DNA of 64,000 nt from Alnus glutinosa (Eukaryota; Streptophyta; Magnoliopsida; Fagales; Betulaceae). Positions within the stretch are counted from its first letter, which is position 1. The number at the start of each line of letters is the position of its first letter. Below are positions 26,240 to 39,426 of this stretch, in pieces. The position numbers and the translations under genes were made by a program. The stretch spans positions 24,268,001 to 24,332,000 of the forward strand of contig NC_084892.1 of the NCBI RefSeq assembly GCF_958979055.1, written 5' to 3'. The notes below the pieces were generated by a model, which did not search any database, was not told the origin of the DNA, and saw only the letters and a program-made list of their open reading frames with translations.

Positions 26240-29200
26240 TCATCTCTGGACTTGGCTTGCACCAGGTCGATATTCTCCAATTCCAAGCAGGTCCTGCGAA
26301 TGTGAAACTATATGTATTGAAACTTTCGGTAGAAAAGTACGCAATATCAATAATATACTCCGTAGTAAATAAGGAAATCAAATTCTTGATCTTACTTTAT
26401 TTTACCAAAATTAAATGGTGACAACCTATCAACTTCCCTGGGGAGAAGCAAGTTATAGAGATCTTAAAGAAAAGAAAAAATCATTGAGGGGAATGTCACG
26501 GGCATAGAGGGTGCCACTCTCTGGTGTGCTATTGAAAAAACGAATGTCACTTGTACGCAAGACTAATCTTGATGTCACAAATAGCTTTTCCAGCAGGCGG
26601 CAGTGCATGAAATATCAAATAACACAAATCATGGCTTCCAAAGCAAAAGAAAACTAAGATAGCCTAAGAATAGGAGTGGAAATGAAACAATGCAATTAAG
26701 ATCATGGATCACACACCATTTTCCGCTTGTTGGCTAGCAAAGGAGAAGAAAAGGGCATTAGATTGTTTTTTTTTTTCCTTCTTGTTGGATGAGTGAGTGA
26801 ACCTATTCGAACTAGGGACCTCTGGTTTTAAGTTTACTACCCCTTAAGGTTAAAGCAACAGGAATCAGTTAATGAGGCAAGACAGCCCATCCTGATATTA
26901 CTCATTCAAACAATGAAGTATTTGAGTCATTAACAGGTCAGCATTGAAGCCTGAAACATTGCTGTGGCACTTCCAAGCTAATCATCTCAATTTGTCGTCG
27001 TTATGTCTAGAAATCTATCCCTATCCTAACATTATATCAAAGTCTTCAGTAACCTTCATAACCAAAGCGCTCCAATATGATCTTCTTCAGTAGTGGTATC
27101 AACAACTTTAACATAACATTGACACTTGCCAGAACCAGGCTTCAAGAACCTATGAAAAAGTTTCTACACAAGCACCCATCAGGTCGCATACGTCTACGTA
27201 TAGGACACTCTTCCCATGGAAAAAACACTTTGAAAGTGCGTGGTTTAACAAAATTACTACTTCTGTCTTTTGGACTATATCTTGTAGAATCTGCAACCAA
27301 CCAATGGTTTTTGAACAAATGGCATCTCCTTCCTTCCATAAACAAGGGGTGTGATGGATGGGGTCACGGTTTTGATTCCATTCGATACAACTAGCATTAG
27401 TTGCATCTGCCTATCAAAAGATGTGACTAACGGCAATAAGGTCAATAATGTTGAAGCGCAATTCAGGTACAATGTAAGTCATTTAGTCCATACCACTATT
27501 TCCATCTTATCTGGGGCACCTATTAGGATCCACAGAAATATATATATATATTAAAGCTGCAATTTAACAATATGGTAAGGCTCTAAATGAACTAAGCTGG
27601 CCAAGCTTTGCCTTAATTGGTTCAGCGTGTGATTACGACATTAGGCTAAACTCAACTTGATCGTTTAAGCTACTGTGTCTGGTAATGTATTTGAAGAAAC
27701 CAGCCAGAGTGCAACATACAACTAGTTGAATCAAAAGCACATTTAGGCACAAGCCAACACAAAGAGGGAATTATATACCTGGCAGGCTTTATTTTTGGCT
27801 CTGGTCTCTGCTGTACTGGGTATATCATTATTTGGTTTTAAAAACCTTTTCTCACGCCGCTCACATGATCCCCATGCATCTGCGAATCTACCACCTCTGG
27901 TAAGAAAAGAAGAGAATAGCAAAATAGTAATCAGAGCAAAAAATATATCAGATATACTATAAATGATATGACTTAATCCTCGAGAGCTAGAAAACATACT
28001 GCATGTATGCTCGAACCACAAATTCAGCACGCTGAACATTACGGTTCTCATCAAACTCAATGGTCTTGTCTTTGATTTCAAAAGAGAGATTGAAGTAAAA
28101 TGATATCTTCCTCCAGCCTGCTTAATACAGATGCCCCATGTTACATCTACTGCTCCATGTTGAAACAGCAAGAGAGAAGATACCCATGACTTTTACCTGA
28201 TTTTTTTATGAAAGGGTGTCCAGAAATCATTATGTAATCAGTTTTCTCCAAAATCTGTCCATTGAATGACAAAAGACAGAACTTGATTAGAACAATGTGC
28301 AGGGATTCCATTGGAATGTTTTATGTTGGCATGTGCACCCATCCATTAAGCGATCATGTAACAACTGTCACCGTGTTATGTCTATGCAGATACATTTAGT
28401 TCACTCTGAACAAATGACTATTAGAAACTCAGAATTCCAAACATTATGCTTCAGAACCCATCTGACCAAGCAGAAAATGGTAAGTTACGCAAGTAAGAGA
28501 GTAAAGTACCAACAAAACAAAAAACAAGTTATTCAAATTCAAAAATTTGCCAGCCACCCAATCAAAGAAGATGACAGGGTCACATTTGACGAAAACGACT
28601 GCAAGTACAGTATGTAATATACTTTTGTGCAGGAAAACTCAAGTTGTTGTTTCTTAAGGCAAACACACAACAAATCTCAAATTCACCAAAATGCCTTAGC
28701 AGAGAGCAGAAATAGGACAAAGGAAGATGCTGAAGAAACTTCCTCCAATATCAAAAGAAGCATGATGTACAACAGGATGTCTTGTGAGCACCAATTATGG
28801 ACACTACCATAGGCATGTAGTCGTCTCTCATCAAAATAATGCCGGCCTTAAATCTTACATAAACTATTATGAGTGACATACTCATACCCTATCTGTCAGT
28901 CACCAAACCGCAATGGATTCTACTACAGTACTGCTAAATTGTCTCTTCTATAGTTTTATATCTATACTTTATGCCATATCGTCCATTCAGAGAGAACGGA
29001 AATGGGCAAAGGAACAGTGGCAGAGCGCCGAATCCATCATTGTTGAAGAGTTACTATTTTGTATATGTTATATACCGCACTTGTAAGTAGCATCTATATA
29101 ATACGAAATTATTCGCATATATACCATTAGCACATATGCAAAGAATACAATTGTTTTGAAATCTAATCAAAGCAAAACACAAAACACATCAAAGTAATTA

Positions 29201-29750
29201 CCGCCATAGCTGCATTCTGATACTCCTTGAACAGCGAAACTGAAGGAAATCTTCCAGACAAGCTATGCCTCACATTCTCCTCCTCTCTCCACTGATAGCT
29301 CCCCAGGGAGCCCTCCGAACGAGCGCTAATCTCCTTCACGGCGAACCTCCCAATCTCCGGCGACAAATGCGATTCCGGAGACGAATACACCGGCGTGGTA
29401 GGCGTGCGCTGCACATTCCTGACCACGAAGAGAGGACTGCTGCTCTCGCTCACTTCCGAAGCGCAAGTCCTAGCGATCTTGCGCGGCGGGCGATAAGTCC
29501 AGGGTTCGTGCACCACCTCGCTCTCGGCCGAAACCCTAGAATCGGCGTCAGTAGAGGTCCTAGGGTTTCTAGGGAGCTTTGTCGGCGGCGAGGGGTTAGA
29601 GGATAGGGGTTGGAAATTAGGGAATTTGATCGCGAGCGGTTTGCGGGACTTGGAGGAGTGAGAGGCTGCGGCGGAGTCGATTACGGCCCACAAAGTGGCG
29701 TCGTCGAGGTCCTTGTCGTCGGCGACGGAGTAGGGAATTGGGGAGGCCAT
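26240..29750 (-). CDS. Conserved plant protein of unknown function, 298 aa
   Basis: Five exons join in frame: 29750-29202, 28254-28197, 28117-28000, 27896-27779 and a last exon of 54 bases at 26293-26240, giving 298 codons plus stop. The chosen ATG (MASPIPYSVADD) follows an upstream frame that looks like leader sequence. Residues 1-180 are low-complexity and serine/proline-rich with an acidic opening (DDKDLDDATLW). From about 175 the protein becomes compact: KEYQNAAMAILEKTDY, then WRKISFYFNLSFEIKDKTIEFDENRNVQRAEFVVRAYMQ and GGRFADAWGSCERREKRFLKP, ending ACQDLLGIGEYRPG. This ordered C-terminal part looks like a single conserved domain that I cannot name. No signal peptide or membrane segment is seen; basic patches suggest a nuclear protein. 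Intron 4 is about 1.5 kb, so the last exon is the least certain part. Confidence 0.75.
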
Positions 29751-29789
29751 TTGTGGAATTAAGATTTGGAGAATACGAAAAAAAAAAAT

Positions 29790-29797
29790 TAGGGTTT
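29790..29797 (-). promoter_or_regulatory. Telo-box in the leader or promoter of the 298-aa gene
   Basis: AAACCCTA on the minus strand, 40 bases upstream of the ATG. The motif is common in plant genes tied to proliferation; the role is inferred. Confidence 0.4.
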
Positions 29798-30135
29798 TAC
29801 CTGAGAAATTATGGAGATGGAGAACATCTGATTCCATATTTCCATGTCTTTGGGTCTGAAAAAGAAGGAAATGGGCACGGCGCGCGAGAATGCTTTTCGA
29901 ATTCAAACTGTGGGAGGCACTGAAACGGCGTCGTAGCACTTGATTAAGTCGGTTTCTGCCTTTCAGGTACTGTTACAATTAGTGAGGAAATTAGGCCAGC
30001 ACGAGACCCTCGCAGTCACATAGGTTCTCCCATATTTGTTGTCCGGATTACAAATTGCTACTTATCCGAATCCCTTAAAAAAAGGGCAGGCAGCAGGCTC
30101 GTGGTGATTTATTTACTTATTTATTTATTTATTTT

Positions 30136-30590
30136 GTTGTTGTTTTGTTTTTTTAATCAAATAAGCAAAAGCAAGTTACATGATCGAACAAACATAAAGG
30201 ATTAGATACCCCTAACAACAAAGCCTAAACGAAAAAATGCAGTAAAAGAATAAAAACAAACAATAGGTAATAGAATTATTCATGATCTTAAAGGAACTAT
30301 AAACAAGCCGAGCTTTTTCAAGAGCCGTGCAAGGCTGTGACAAATGGCAAAAAGACTCGGTGAAGAGTCTCAAGCGGTGAATGCAGCAACCATTATTAAG
30401 TGATTGTTGCAAGAAAGGTAGTGCAGAAAACCGAATAGAAACTTTTGAAGGATGTACACTAGCAACAAATGTCTCTTCCACTAAATCAAACCACATCAGA
30501 GCAGGTAAACAAAAACTCAGAGAAAACAAAAAGAACAGCAAAACACAATAGAAAATACAGAAGAACAACAGAAAAACAACCGCTCCACAA
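30136..30590 (-). mobile_element. Probable 3' fragment of a non-LTR retroposon
   Basis: On the minus strand a T-rich untranslated-type sequence ends in gcttatttgattaaaaaaac at about 30136-30155, like the 3' ends of plant L1 elements. No frame or clear TSD was found, so the identification is tentative. It sits in the spacer between two minus-strand genes. Confidence 0.35.
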
Positions 30591-30783
30591 ATATTATAGA
30601 TATATCATAAATCTGAATTAATTACGACTTTGTAAAAAGTTCAAGTAAAAACTGGATATTTGTATATGACAACTAAAATGATTTTTTTTTTTTTAAAAAA
30701 AAGTACATTAAAATAGATTAACATGCTTAATATACAATGACCAAATATAATCTTAGTAAAACACTACTTGGAATTATATTTTG

Positions 30784-30822
<39 letters not shown>

Positions 30823-30982
30823 TGTGTGTTTTGCATTATTTGTTAATATATCTAAAAAGAACTTGATGATAATAATGATGATGATGATGCACTACATTGG
30901 CAAGTATAGCTATGATTTTAACGATTGAGGCGTGGGATGTGATATTCATATGATACTTTTTATTAAACATTACATCTGAAAC

Positions 30983-31017
<35 letters not shown>

Positions 31018-31320
31018 CTATTAAAAATGTATCATTTAAGGGTATTATCGAGTGATTAAATTGTCTACTCCTCTTCATATATGTTAGTCAGCGTACATTA
31101 ATTGTGTATATACACATAAAATGAAAAAAGAAAATCAAAAGAAATAAATGAATTGCAGCTTTGCCACTTGTGTACGTATCAGATCACGTCAGTTCCATTT
31201 CCCTCTGGCCTCTGTAATGCAAAGATCAGTATTTACGAAAAAGAAAAAGAAGAAAAATTAAAAAAAAAACGTTTTCACACAGATGTACAGAGGCGTTTCT
31301 GATGCCATCAAAAATTATGC
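30591..31320. other. Spacer with poly(T) and poly(A) runs
   Basis: A poly(T) run at 30787-30821 and a poly(A) run at 30989-31014 stand about 170 bases apart, with gag/ctc edges that could pair as a small foldback. Nothing else is recognised. Confidence 0.5.
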
Positions 31321-31919
31321 TTAACCGAGTCCCTTGAAACGACATAACGCGGTTCGCTCGAAACGCCGAAACGGAGTGCAAGATTCTTCACCTCCTTCTC
31401 CAGAGTCTCCAATCAGATCCAAATTGTCCTTGAGATCCACAACTTCGTCGCTCCTCCAATTGCCCCGGTTCTCGCTCTTCGAATCTGCCACGAACACCTT
31501 CAATTCATCGACGGGCCACTCGAAATCCTTGGCCACTTTCTTCGGCTTCGGCTCCGGATGAACCTTCTTCGCGCGGCCGATCTTGGAAGAGACCGCGGAG
31601 AGAAGAACAGGATCCAGGTAATCCTCGAGCTTCTTCTTATCCTTCTTCAATGTCTTGGACTCTCTGAAACTCACCTTAAATTGAGATGAATTGCTGCTTG
31701 GAACGCCATCTCTGCCATACATAATCGAATTAAACAACAAGAAATTAAATTCCAAAAAATTTCAGTAGAATTGCTAGTGACAGAGAGAGAGTGTATATAC
31801 GGAGATGAGAGGGATGAGGTTGGAGGAGTAGAGAGGAGAGTGGGAGGACGAAGAAGGCGTCTCCGTATGTCTTCGACGGTCGCAAGAGGACTCGAAGCTT
31901 CTGCTCTGCTTCTGTGCAT
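31321..31919 (-). CDS. Small basic plant protein of unknown function, 169 aa
   Basis: Two exons, 31919-31801 and 31711-31321, join within a proline codon (CC|A) and give 169 codons plus stop. The start MHRSRAEASSPL is the first ATG in this frame near the splice donor; upstream short frames look like leader. The N-terminus is serine/proline-rich, followed by lysine-rich segments (KTLKKDKKKLEDYLDPVLLSAV, with no membrane character) and FEWPVDELKVFV. The C-terminus is acidic and then basic (FRRFERTALCRFKG). No known catalytic motif is visible. The intact two-exon frame and sensible splice sites argue for a real gene, but the family is not recognised. Confidence 0.7.
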
Positions 31920-33329
31920 TGTGTTTTCCCGCCTTGAAACAACAATTTCTACTATAATACCCATACTCATTACTCTATATATATATATTGCTAGGGATTG
32001 GGCCGACTGTGGCCCACCGGGAAAGTCCAATCACTGCCCAGGGAGCCGATGAGCTGATAACTGAATATGTGCTCGTTTTTCTTCTGTCCAATTCTTGTCT
32101 TTGAGTCTTTATTACCGTTTTTAATGGGATTGAGATAAGGTTATGTTTTAAATTTGGGGAAAATCATATTCAGTCCCTAAGTTTTCATTTGATTTAGATT
32201 TAATCCTTAGGTTTTCAATTTAAAAAATAAGGTCTTTAGTTTTGCCCAAGTTTTAAATCGATCCATCTATTAATTTAATGTCAAAGTTAACAATTTTTCA
32301 TTTGTCACATGTGTTACATTTAATACTATAGGGTTCATGTTAGCACCCAATACAATGTCAATGTCCATATCAGCATCAAATTTAACGGTTTTTCTATCTA
32401 ATGTTACAAATTTAAAAGATTAAGATGACGAAAGAGATGATTTTTTTAGAATTGGGTCTTCTAACGATTACTTGACGGAGGCAAGCCGAGGGTTTTGTTC
32501 TTCCAGATTCAATTCCGTCATGACGGCCTTCTGTCAGACATCTGATGGAACTTGGCCGAGAGTTTTGTTCTTCCAAACTTGAAACCGCCGTGATAACATT
32601 ATAACGACTTCCTACGAACACTCATATAACCATTTAAACACTCCATTTTTCACACCAAAAGCTTGGGAGAAATAAAGGACAACCTTTTTATGGTTTTGAA
32701 TCTAACTCTTATAAATAAGACACACAAAGCATTAACTAAAACATTAAATGCATGCATTTAAAAATTTTAAAAAGTCTTTATTGAAAATAACCGTAGAAAC
32801 GTAAAGGTCTTAAACATAACATCAATAATGAGTTCAGAAATAATTCTCTTTCTTGTGCCCTAAAGCACTTATTAAACTACTTAAACTTAAAACATGTCAT
32901 GCTTCTAAATTTGCTTTCCTGCCTCCTATTGCATTTCATCGAGCTTAGTAAGCATTATTCCCCAACCAATATAAAATCAGTTGGGTAAAACTAGTGTCCT
33001 TAAAAACATTTAATTGACAATTAAAAAGAAAACTTTTAAAATTCATTCTTCATAAAACTTGGACTTAAAAGAAAAATTTTTGTTTATTCTTTCTCTCACT
33101 ATGGCCTATGCATACTATGATCCAACTTTTGGGATCATGGCGTCATCTGTGGTCGATTAGGACATGCTCTGGCAAGTTGATTAACTTCTAAGTGCACTAA
33201 TTAAGCTTAACAAACATAGTTGTGGACTACCCTATCGTGATTGCACTCCATCCCAACCCTGGTACTATGTGGTACTCTCTCATTTCTTAGGCCAAAATAT
33301 ACTCTTAATATGCCCATGATTTTCTCTTC

Positions 33330-33364
<35 letters not shown>

Positions 33365-33412
33365 CTCCTTTCTCATAATCTATGGGCAATATAAGAGGTT
33401 TTGTTTTGTTTT

Positions 33413-33453
<41 letters not shown>

Positions 33454-33889
33454 AAAGGAAACTTTTCTACTCTTAGTACTTCGAATTTGAGTGACATTAC
33501 AACGTTTGAACTTTAATACAAATTTTCATGAAATAAAATCGTAACCTGCGGTAATAAAACATAATCAATTTAGAACGTTAATAATCATACCACTCATAAA
33601 GTATAACACAAGATCATATCATAAAACCTATACATATATTATATATAGATGAGGTAAGGGATTTAATTTACTTACATCTTAGCTGCTAATAGGCCGACCG
33701 ACTTCTCAGAACTTGAGTAACAAGTTCCCACACGTTAGGCTATCTTTCTAAATCTAAACATATCTTATCTTAGCTAGAAGTTGGCATTGACAAAGACCTT
33801 TCTTGGTTTTTCCTCATAAAATTTCTCCTTATAAAAAAGTAGGATTATGGTTTAATTCTAGTTAAACCCTGTTTTCTTTTAAATAATTC

Positions 33890-33940
<51 letters not shown>

Positions 33941-34232
33941 CAAATAAACATTCTTTTGTAAAAATAACATTATTTTGAACTTTCCATATTTTAAAAACAT
34001 TTTGTTCTGGAAAACACTCATTAGCCTATTTTTATTTTAGAAACTTAATTCTAAAATTTCTTGAAATTCTTAAAATCATTCACAGGCCTTCTACGTTAGG
34101 GAATCACCAAGATTCACCCATTTAGACCTTCTCTTAACTAGTTTTTAAATTTTAAATCCCCAAAACATTTAATCAGGCCTAACCACACAATTAATTACTT
34201 TTGGCCCATTGTCTCAATGAATGGTTCTTTAA
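31920..34232. other. Repeat-rich spacer
   Basis: 32150-32460 has the texture of an old AT-rich element. In 32470-32590 a motif containing ccgag.gttttgttcttcca is present twice. Homopolymer runs lie at 33330-33363 and 33409-33449, and a TA run at 33893-33925. No gene is supported. Confidence 0.4.
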
Positions 34233-34248
34233 TTTTACGTTTGTGGGA

Positions 34249-34983
34249 GAATCTATGAGAGCTGGCCCTAGAGAGAAAAAGAAGAAAGAAGAGAGGTGTT
34301 TGAGGAGGAGGGAGGCTCTCCCCAATGGTGCTTCCCTCCTAGTCCTTCTAGGGCTATAGAGGTTTTTTGTTTTTCTCTGTCTTAGATCCAGTGGAGCTTT
34401 TGTTCTCCTAGTCCTTCTAGGGCTATGGAGCTTTAAGTCTCCTAGTCATTCTAGGGCTATGGAGCTTTGTATTTTTTCTTGTTTTTGGTTTCTTCAGGCA
34501 TGAGGGCTAACACAAGACGTCTCGTAGGGAAACGACCTCTCCATCTGTGTTGCAGGCGAAAGTTTGACTTACCTTTCTTCTTCTAGATCTACTTTTGAGG
34601 TCAGATCTATGTTTTTCCGTCGGTTCCAGCAAGACGCGCAGTTTCTCTTTCGATGTCGGCTTGTGTTGGGTGCTTTCTGTAGTTATTTTTTTTCTCTTTT
34701 TTTTAGAGTAATTTTTGAAAGTCTGTTTGTTAAATTTGCAGATTTTACTGGACTTTTTATGGTTTGCTAGCTAGATCAGCCGTCTTTTATTTGTTAGGGG
34801 TGCTTTATTGTTAAAGAGTACTTCAAACACCTGTCCTTGTAGGCAGCACCCAAGTTAGATTTTTTTGGCTTAGTGTGTAGGTGTCAATATGCTTCTATTC
34901 ACTGTATTTGCCTTCATGCTTCTTCAGATTAATGCATGGTAGCTCCGGTTATTTTGTTCAAAAAAAAAAAAAAAAAAAAAAAA
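34249..34983 (+). mobile_element. Non-LTR retroposon with poly(A) tail and 14-bp TSD
   Basis: The unit ends in a poly(A) run (34961-34983) directly followed by ttatgtttgtggga (34984-34997). The same word with one change, ttacgtttgtggga, precedes the 5' end (34235-34248). A purine-rich leader (34262-34310) is followed by three copies of a short motif around tccttctagggctat (34340-34460). No reverse transcriptase remains, so it is a short non-autonomous L1-related or SINE-like copy mobilised in trans. Confidence 0.7.
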
Positions 34984-34997
34984 TTATGTTTGTGGGA

Positions 34998-35951
34998 TAC
35001 ATCATACTTTAGGATCCCTACAATAAATATTTTTCGTGCACTCTGTTAAGGCAGTGACTACACATGTTGGCCCACAACACAGGATACCTGCAAAATAGTT
35101 AAAGAGGGTTTTGGTGGCACCACCTGATCACTAAATTCAATATCACAATAAGGAGAAACCGAGCTTAGGAAATGAGAAAGAGATATCTAAGAGTAGATGA
35201 GAGTGTACCTTTGAACAGTCTTTTGGGATTCCTGGCTGGCTATTGCCTTTTTCGGAGGCCAATAGACCCTTTCCTTGGGTGGTTTCCTTACTCCACAAGA
35301 CTTAAAAAGGTACAATATTATGCACTTAATAGGTACAAAATTTAAAGATGCTATGTTATCTCTTATCGGTGCGGTCATAATGTGAGAGTGAAAATGGTAT
35401 CAAAGTGCTCTCTTTTTGGATTTCTTGAGTGGTGAGACGCACTTAGACTGTGGATATATTGGCATCGCTCCACTAGCGTGCTCCACCATTGAGAGAAGAA
35501 AATACTAAAAGCTCAAGAGCTAAAGCACGTGGAACAACTACATCAGGATTCTATTTCGGCGCATGAGAGGTATGGAGATTTATTAATCCCCTCTATACTA
35601 TATTTCTAACACATACAAGAGATCAAGACATTCATGCTCAAACTCAAGGCTGAAAAAACTTCGAGAGATTCACTATTCACCAGAGGAGACAGAAGAAGAT
35701 GAAGAAAAAATAGTAGGAGAAGAAGAGTGTTGGCATGAGGGGGAAGAAAAAACAACTTAGGGATAGAGTTGATTTGGCCAAATTTTTAAGTTTTGGGGTG
35801 ACATGGCAGTCTAATGTGACATGTGTATGATGCATGTGTTCTTTTAATTGATTAGACATGGTAGCAACGTTAAAATTTTAAATTTATTAGATAATGATTT
35901 CAACCATAAAGAATAAATTGATCACTTTGAATCTTAGTAAGCGAGATCATA
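34998..35951. other. Spacer
   Basis: No gene or bounded repeat is recognised. Confidence 0.35.
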
Positions 35952-36234
35952 CACTATAAAAAAATTATTTTTTGCCACTTGCAATTCGCCACGTGTACAG
36001 TCACTGTACACGTGACGAACTGTTAGCCACGTAAATACACGTGGTGAATCCGGGTGACACTAATTGCACAATTGGCCGCGCGTATTAAAATACACGCGGC
36101 CAACAGTTGGCCGCGGCCAATTGTTTCTACGCCGCATATGGCCACGTGGCCAGCAAAACACGCAGCCATCTGGCCGCGTGTCTACAGTAACCGGTACTGT
36201 AGACACGCGGCGATTTGCAGTGTTTTTTGTAGTG
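35952..36234. mobile_element. CACTA (En/Spm) MITE with ATA target duplication
   Basis: The element starts CACTATAAAAAA and ends TTTTTTGTAGTG, the inverted CACTA signature, flanked by ATA on both sides (35949-35951 and 36235-36237). Inside are several nested palindromes around acgtg and ggccgcg (for example cacgtgtac/gtacacgtg). It is 283 bp and has no coding capacity. Confidence 0.85.
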
Positions 36235-36237
36235 ATA

Positions 36238-37483
36238 CTTTAGGGACAACTGGAGTATTTTTCCCAATTTTAAAATTATGGGATGCTTTGGCTCGTCACC
36301 ATTAAAATTAAAATTACTAAAATCTAATAAGCTATATATATATATATGCTTTCCATGCATAATATGCTTTGGCTTGTCATTAAGCATAAATTACCCTTTA
36401 TCATAGCATATAAACAATTATATGATTTTCCATATGGTCGGGTCTTTAAACAATGAAATTGGCCTCAAATTGGATTCAATTTCCCTTTTAAATGGCCAAA
36501 ATATGCATGTATAATTGTTGCAAACAGGTCCACTTTAAATACAAAATTACGGATTGACCTCTATAAAATAAAAATTACTTAAAAACCCCTAACTGTGGAA
36601 AAATTACAAATTAGCCCTTTTGCATTGAAAAAAAAAATCACTTCAATAATCTTCCCATTTAATTGAAGAATTTGAGAATAAAATACAATAGGCATCTTCA
36701 AACAAGAATCAAATTGCCTCATCTGCTCTACGTACACCACGATGTAAAGATTCAATAGTCATAAACGGATCAAAGATAATATATTTATTTTGACTCATGG
36801 GATCCATAATTCTTATTGATGAAGAAATTTAAAGCGGAAAAACTTAAGCGAAGAAAACATCTGGTCCTTCTAGAGAGAAAGACTCAAAGAGTATTCTTTA
36901 ATCGTTAACAAACTATCAGCGGTACCGGTGGTTAAGTAGCCTCAAAGAAATTTTCATGACGTTAAGCAAGTATTAGGGAGTAAATTTGAATCGCAATGTG
37001 AATCATTCATTCCTAGTTAGTGTTAGTCATCTTGAGTTCCACTGATGCCCTGGTGAGATTGTGTCAGGCTATGGCTCAATTGGTCTGGAGGAAGTACCTG
37101 TTCTTTGCTGTCCAGTCCCCTCCTGAGCAATTCCCAAATGGTAGGTGTTACGATTGTAACGTCTAAGTAAAGTAGCTACAATTGATCGCATCCCTCCTGT
37201 CTTTTTTAATTAGACAACAAAAAAAAAAAAAAGGTGAATAAGAAGAGATAAGGTCTTTTGCATATTAATACTATTTTCTTAAGAGACCAACCTTTTCGTA
37301 GCTTGTCATGAGAGATTACCTCCCTTCAAAGTTCAAAGGCATCATTTCAATGAAAACATTGACACCCTTTCATTTAGACCCACTTTATTAATACTCTTTA
37401 CAATTGGCATTTGGCAGGTGATGATTGAAATTAAGGATGCCAAATTTGATCACCGAGTCTGAGCCGGTGGGCTAATAGTTAAT
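36238..37483. other. Spacer
   Basis: AT-rich. No gene, RNA gene or bounded element is recognised. Confidence 0.35.
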
Positions 37484-37796
37484 GGGCTTGTTTGATAGGT
37501 TACGGAACAGAACATCATAATACTGTTATTGTTCATGTAATTTTTTTTATCGTTTTTTTATATTTTCTACCACCAATCAACATAAAAACATTTTCACTTC
37601 TTTCACTTTTTATATCACATCAATAATTTTTTATTACTATTCAAATAAAAAAATTCACTATAATACAAAACTTTTTCACTTTTTTATACAAATTCTTTTT
37701 ATTTTATATCACATCATCACTTTTTACTAATTTCAAAACTAACAACCCACTACTCTGTTTTGTTCTGTTCTGTACATGCCTTTGCCAAACAAGCCC
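37484..37796. mobile_element. MITE with GGGCTTGTTTG termini
   Basis: The ends GGGCTTGTTTG and CAAACAAGCCC are perfect inverted repeats of 11 bases, and inner gaacagaaca/tgttctgttc match as well. AAT flanks both sides. It is 313 bp with no frame. The superfamily is uncertain; the ends resemble the element at 11728-12345. Confidence 0.65.
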
Positions 37797-37958
37797 AATA
37801 TGTGCTTGTTTTTCCTTGATCAAAATTCCGGTTGGGGTCTTCAATAATACATTTGGTTGTATTGAGACCATGCCATATATATGTATGGTCCCTCCTTCCC
37901 GACCAGTTACCCTGTGAGACAAGTAAGGACATGCAAAGGCATGCCCTTCACATGGACA

Positions 37959-38057
37959 GGACAGGGCCTAGCTTCCTGTCAAAAGAGACGTACTGGTCAT
38001 CAGGGAATCGGACAGGGCCTAGCTTCCTGTCAAAAGAGATTGGTCATCAGGGAATCC
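37959..38057. repeat. Two-copy tandem repeat, period 51 bp
   Basis: ggacagggcctagcttcctg starts at 37959 and again at 38010, each followed by tcaaaagaga and ggtcatcagggaatc. The second copy has lost a few bases. Confidence 0.9.
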
Positions 38058-39383
38058 GGAAATGGTAGGTGGGACTCACAAAGATATCGAACATCCAAGC
38101 AAATTGCTTACCGGAACAGGACTAAACGACGTGAAGAAAATATGGGTCTTTTGTTTTTAATTATGGGACGTGAGTTTTAGTCGTTTTTGGTAAAAAGGGA
38201 CACCAAATGCTTCCCGTCCTTCTTTCCTGATATGAGGACTTTTTTAAAACGACCCAAATTGTGCCCTTTTTTTTTTTTTTGGTAGATCTCTTTCATTCCT
38301 CAAATATAGGATTTTTTTTTTTTTAAAAAAAAAAAAAGAAAAAAGAAAAATGCAAAAAGTCACATGCAGCAGCTTACCTAAACATCAAAAATGCTACAGT
38401 GCTACCTAATACATAGCTTTCCTATATATTCATCTCTCATCTTTTTGCCTTTTATTGAGAATTGTATTGAAATTTTGTAAAAAAATGTGAGATTAGGTAG
38501 GGAATTTGTATTTTGTAAAGAAATAGTATTTTAATAGTACTGTAGAAAAAGATGAGAGAATGTTAAGGGAAACTATTGTAATGTGCATTTTGATAGGGAA
38601 GCAAAACGTAATTTTATTTTCTAAATTTATAAAAAATTAAAGGGAAGCTGTTGCTAGTGTTTTAAAAATGCATTCTTCTTCCGGGAAACGAATTCTCAAC
38701 TGGCCGAAGAGAAGCCGATCTTTATTTATAAGTGGATAACAAAATTATCAAATAAAATATGAAAATACAATTTTACTCTCCGCTTATAAAAGGACTGACT
38801 CTTCTTCGGTTAGTTTCAAAATCCAAATTCCATCTTCCGCTCCTTACCTAATGTAGGACACAAGGCCCTTTTTTTTTTTTACCCAACAAAGGCGGGACCT
38901 ACAAAGATACCTCGTCTAGACAATTGCTAACAGGAAGATGACTTCATACTGCTTAAGAACAAATTCTAATTAGAAAAAAAAAATTAAGAATAAATTCTTT
39001 TTAATAATAATAATAAGATCCGGCTTGCATGCATGCGGTAGTTTAAAATTACCACATGCATGCTGTAGTGGAAAATGGTACCATTTTGTAGAAAACGGTA
39101 CTATTCTTTCTACTTAAAAAAATTTGCAAAACTTTTAATAAATTTAAAAATAATAATAATTAAAAATATAAAATATAAAAACCTAAAAAAACAAAAGGAG
39201 TGGCCGGCGTTGCCCAAGGAAGTGGCTGGCCACCCCATTATTGGCCAAGGGGGCGGTTGCCACCCCCTTGGCCGATCTAGATTTTAAACTTTAGTTGTTT
39301 TAGTTAGTGTGTTAAGTTGAGTTGCTCAGTTACGTGTTGCTTATTTATATATATAGATAGTTGAGTTGCTCAGTTACGTGTTG

Positions 39384-39426
<43 letters not shown>

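Noticed and set aside
27077..27554. Small frames within the long intron of the 298-aa gene
   Set aside because: No homology pattern, no splice logic, and they lie in an intron flanked by in-frame exons.
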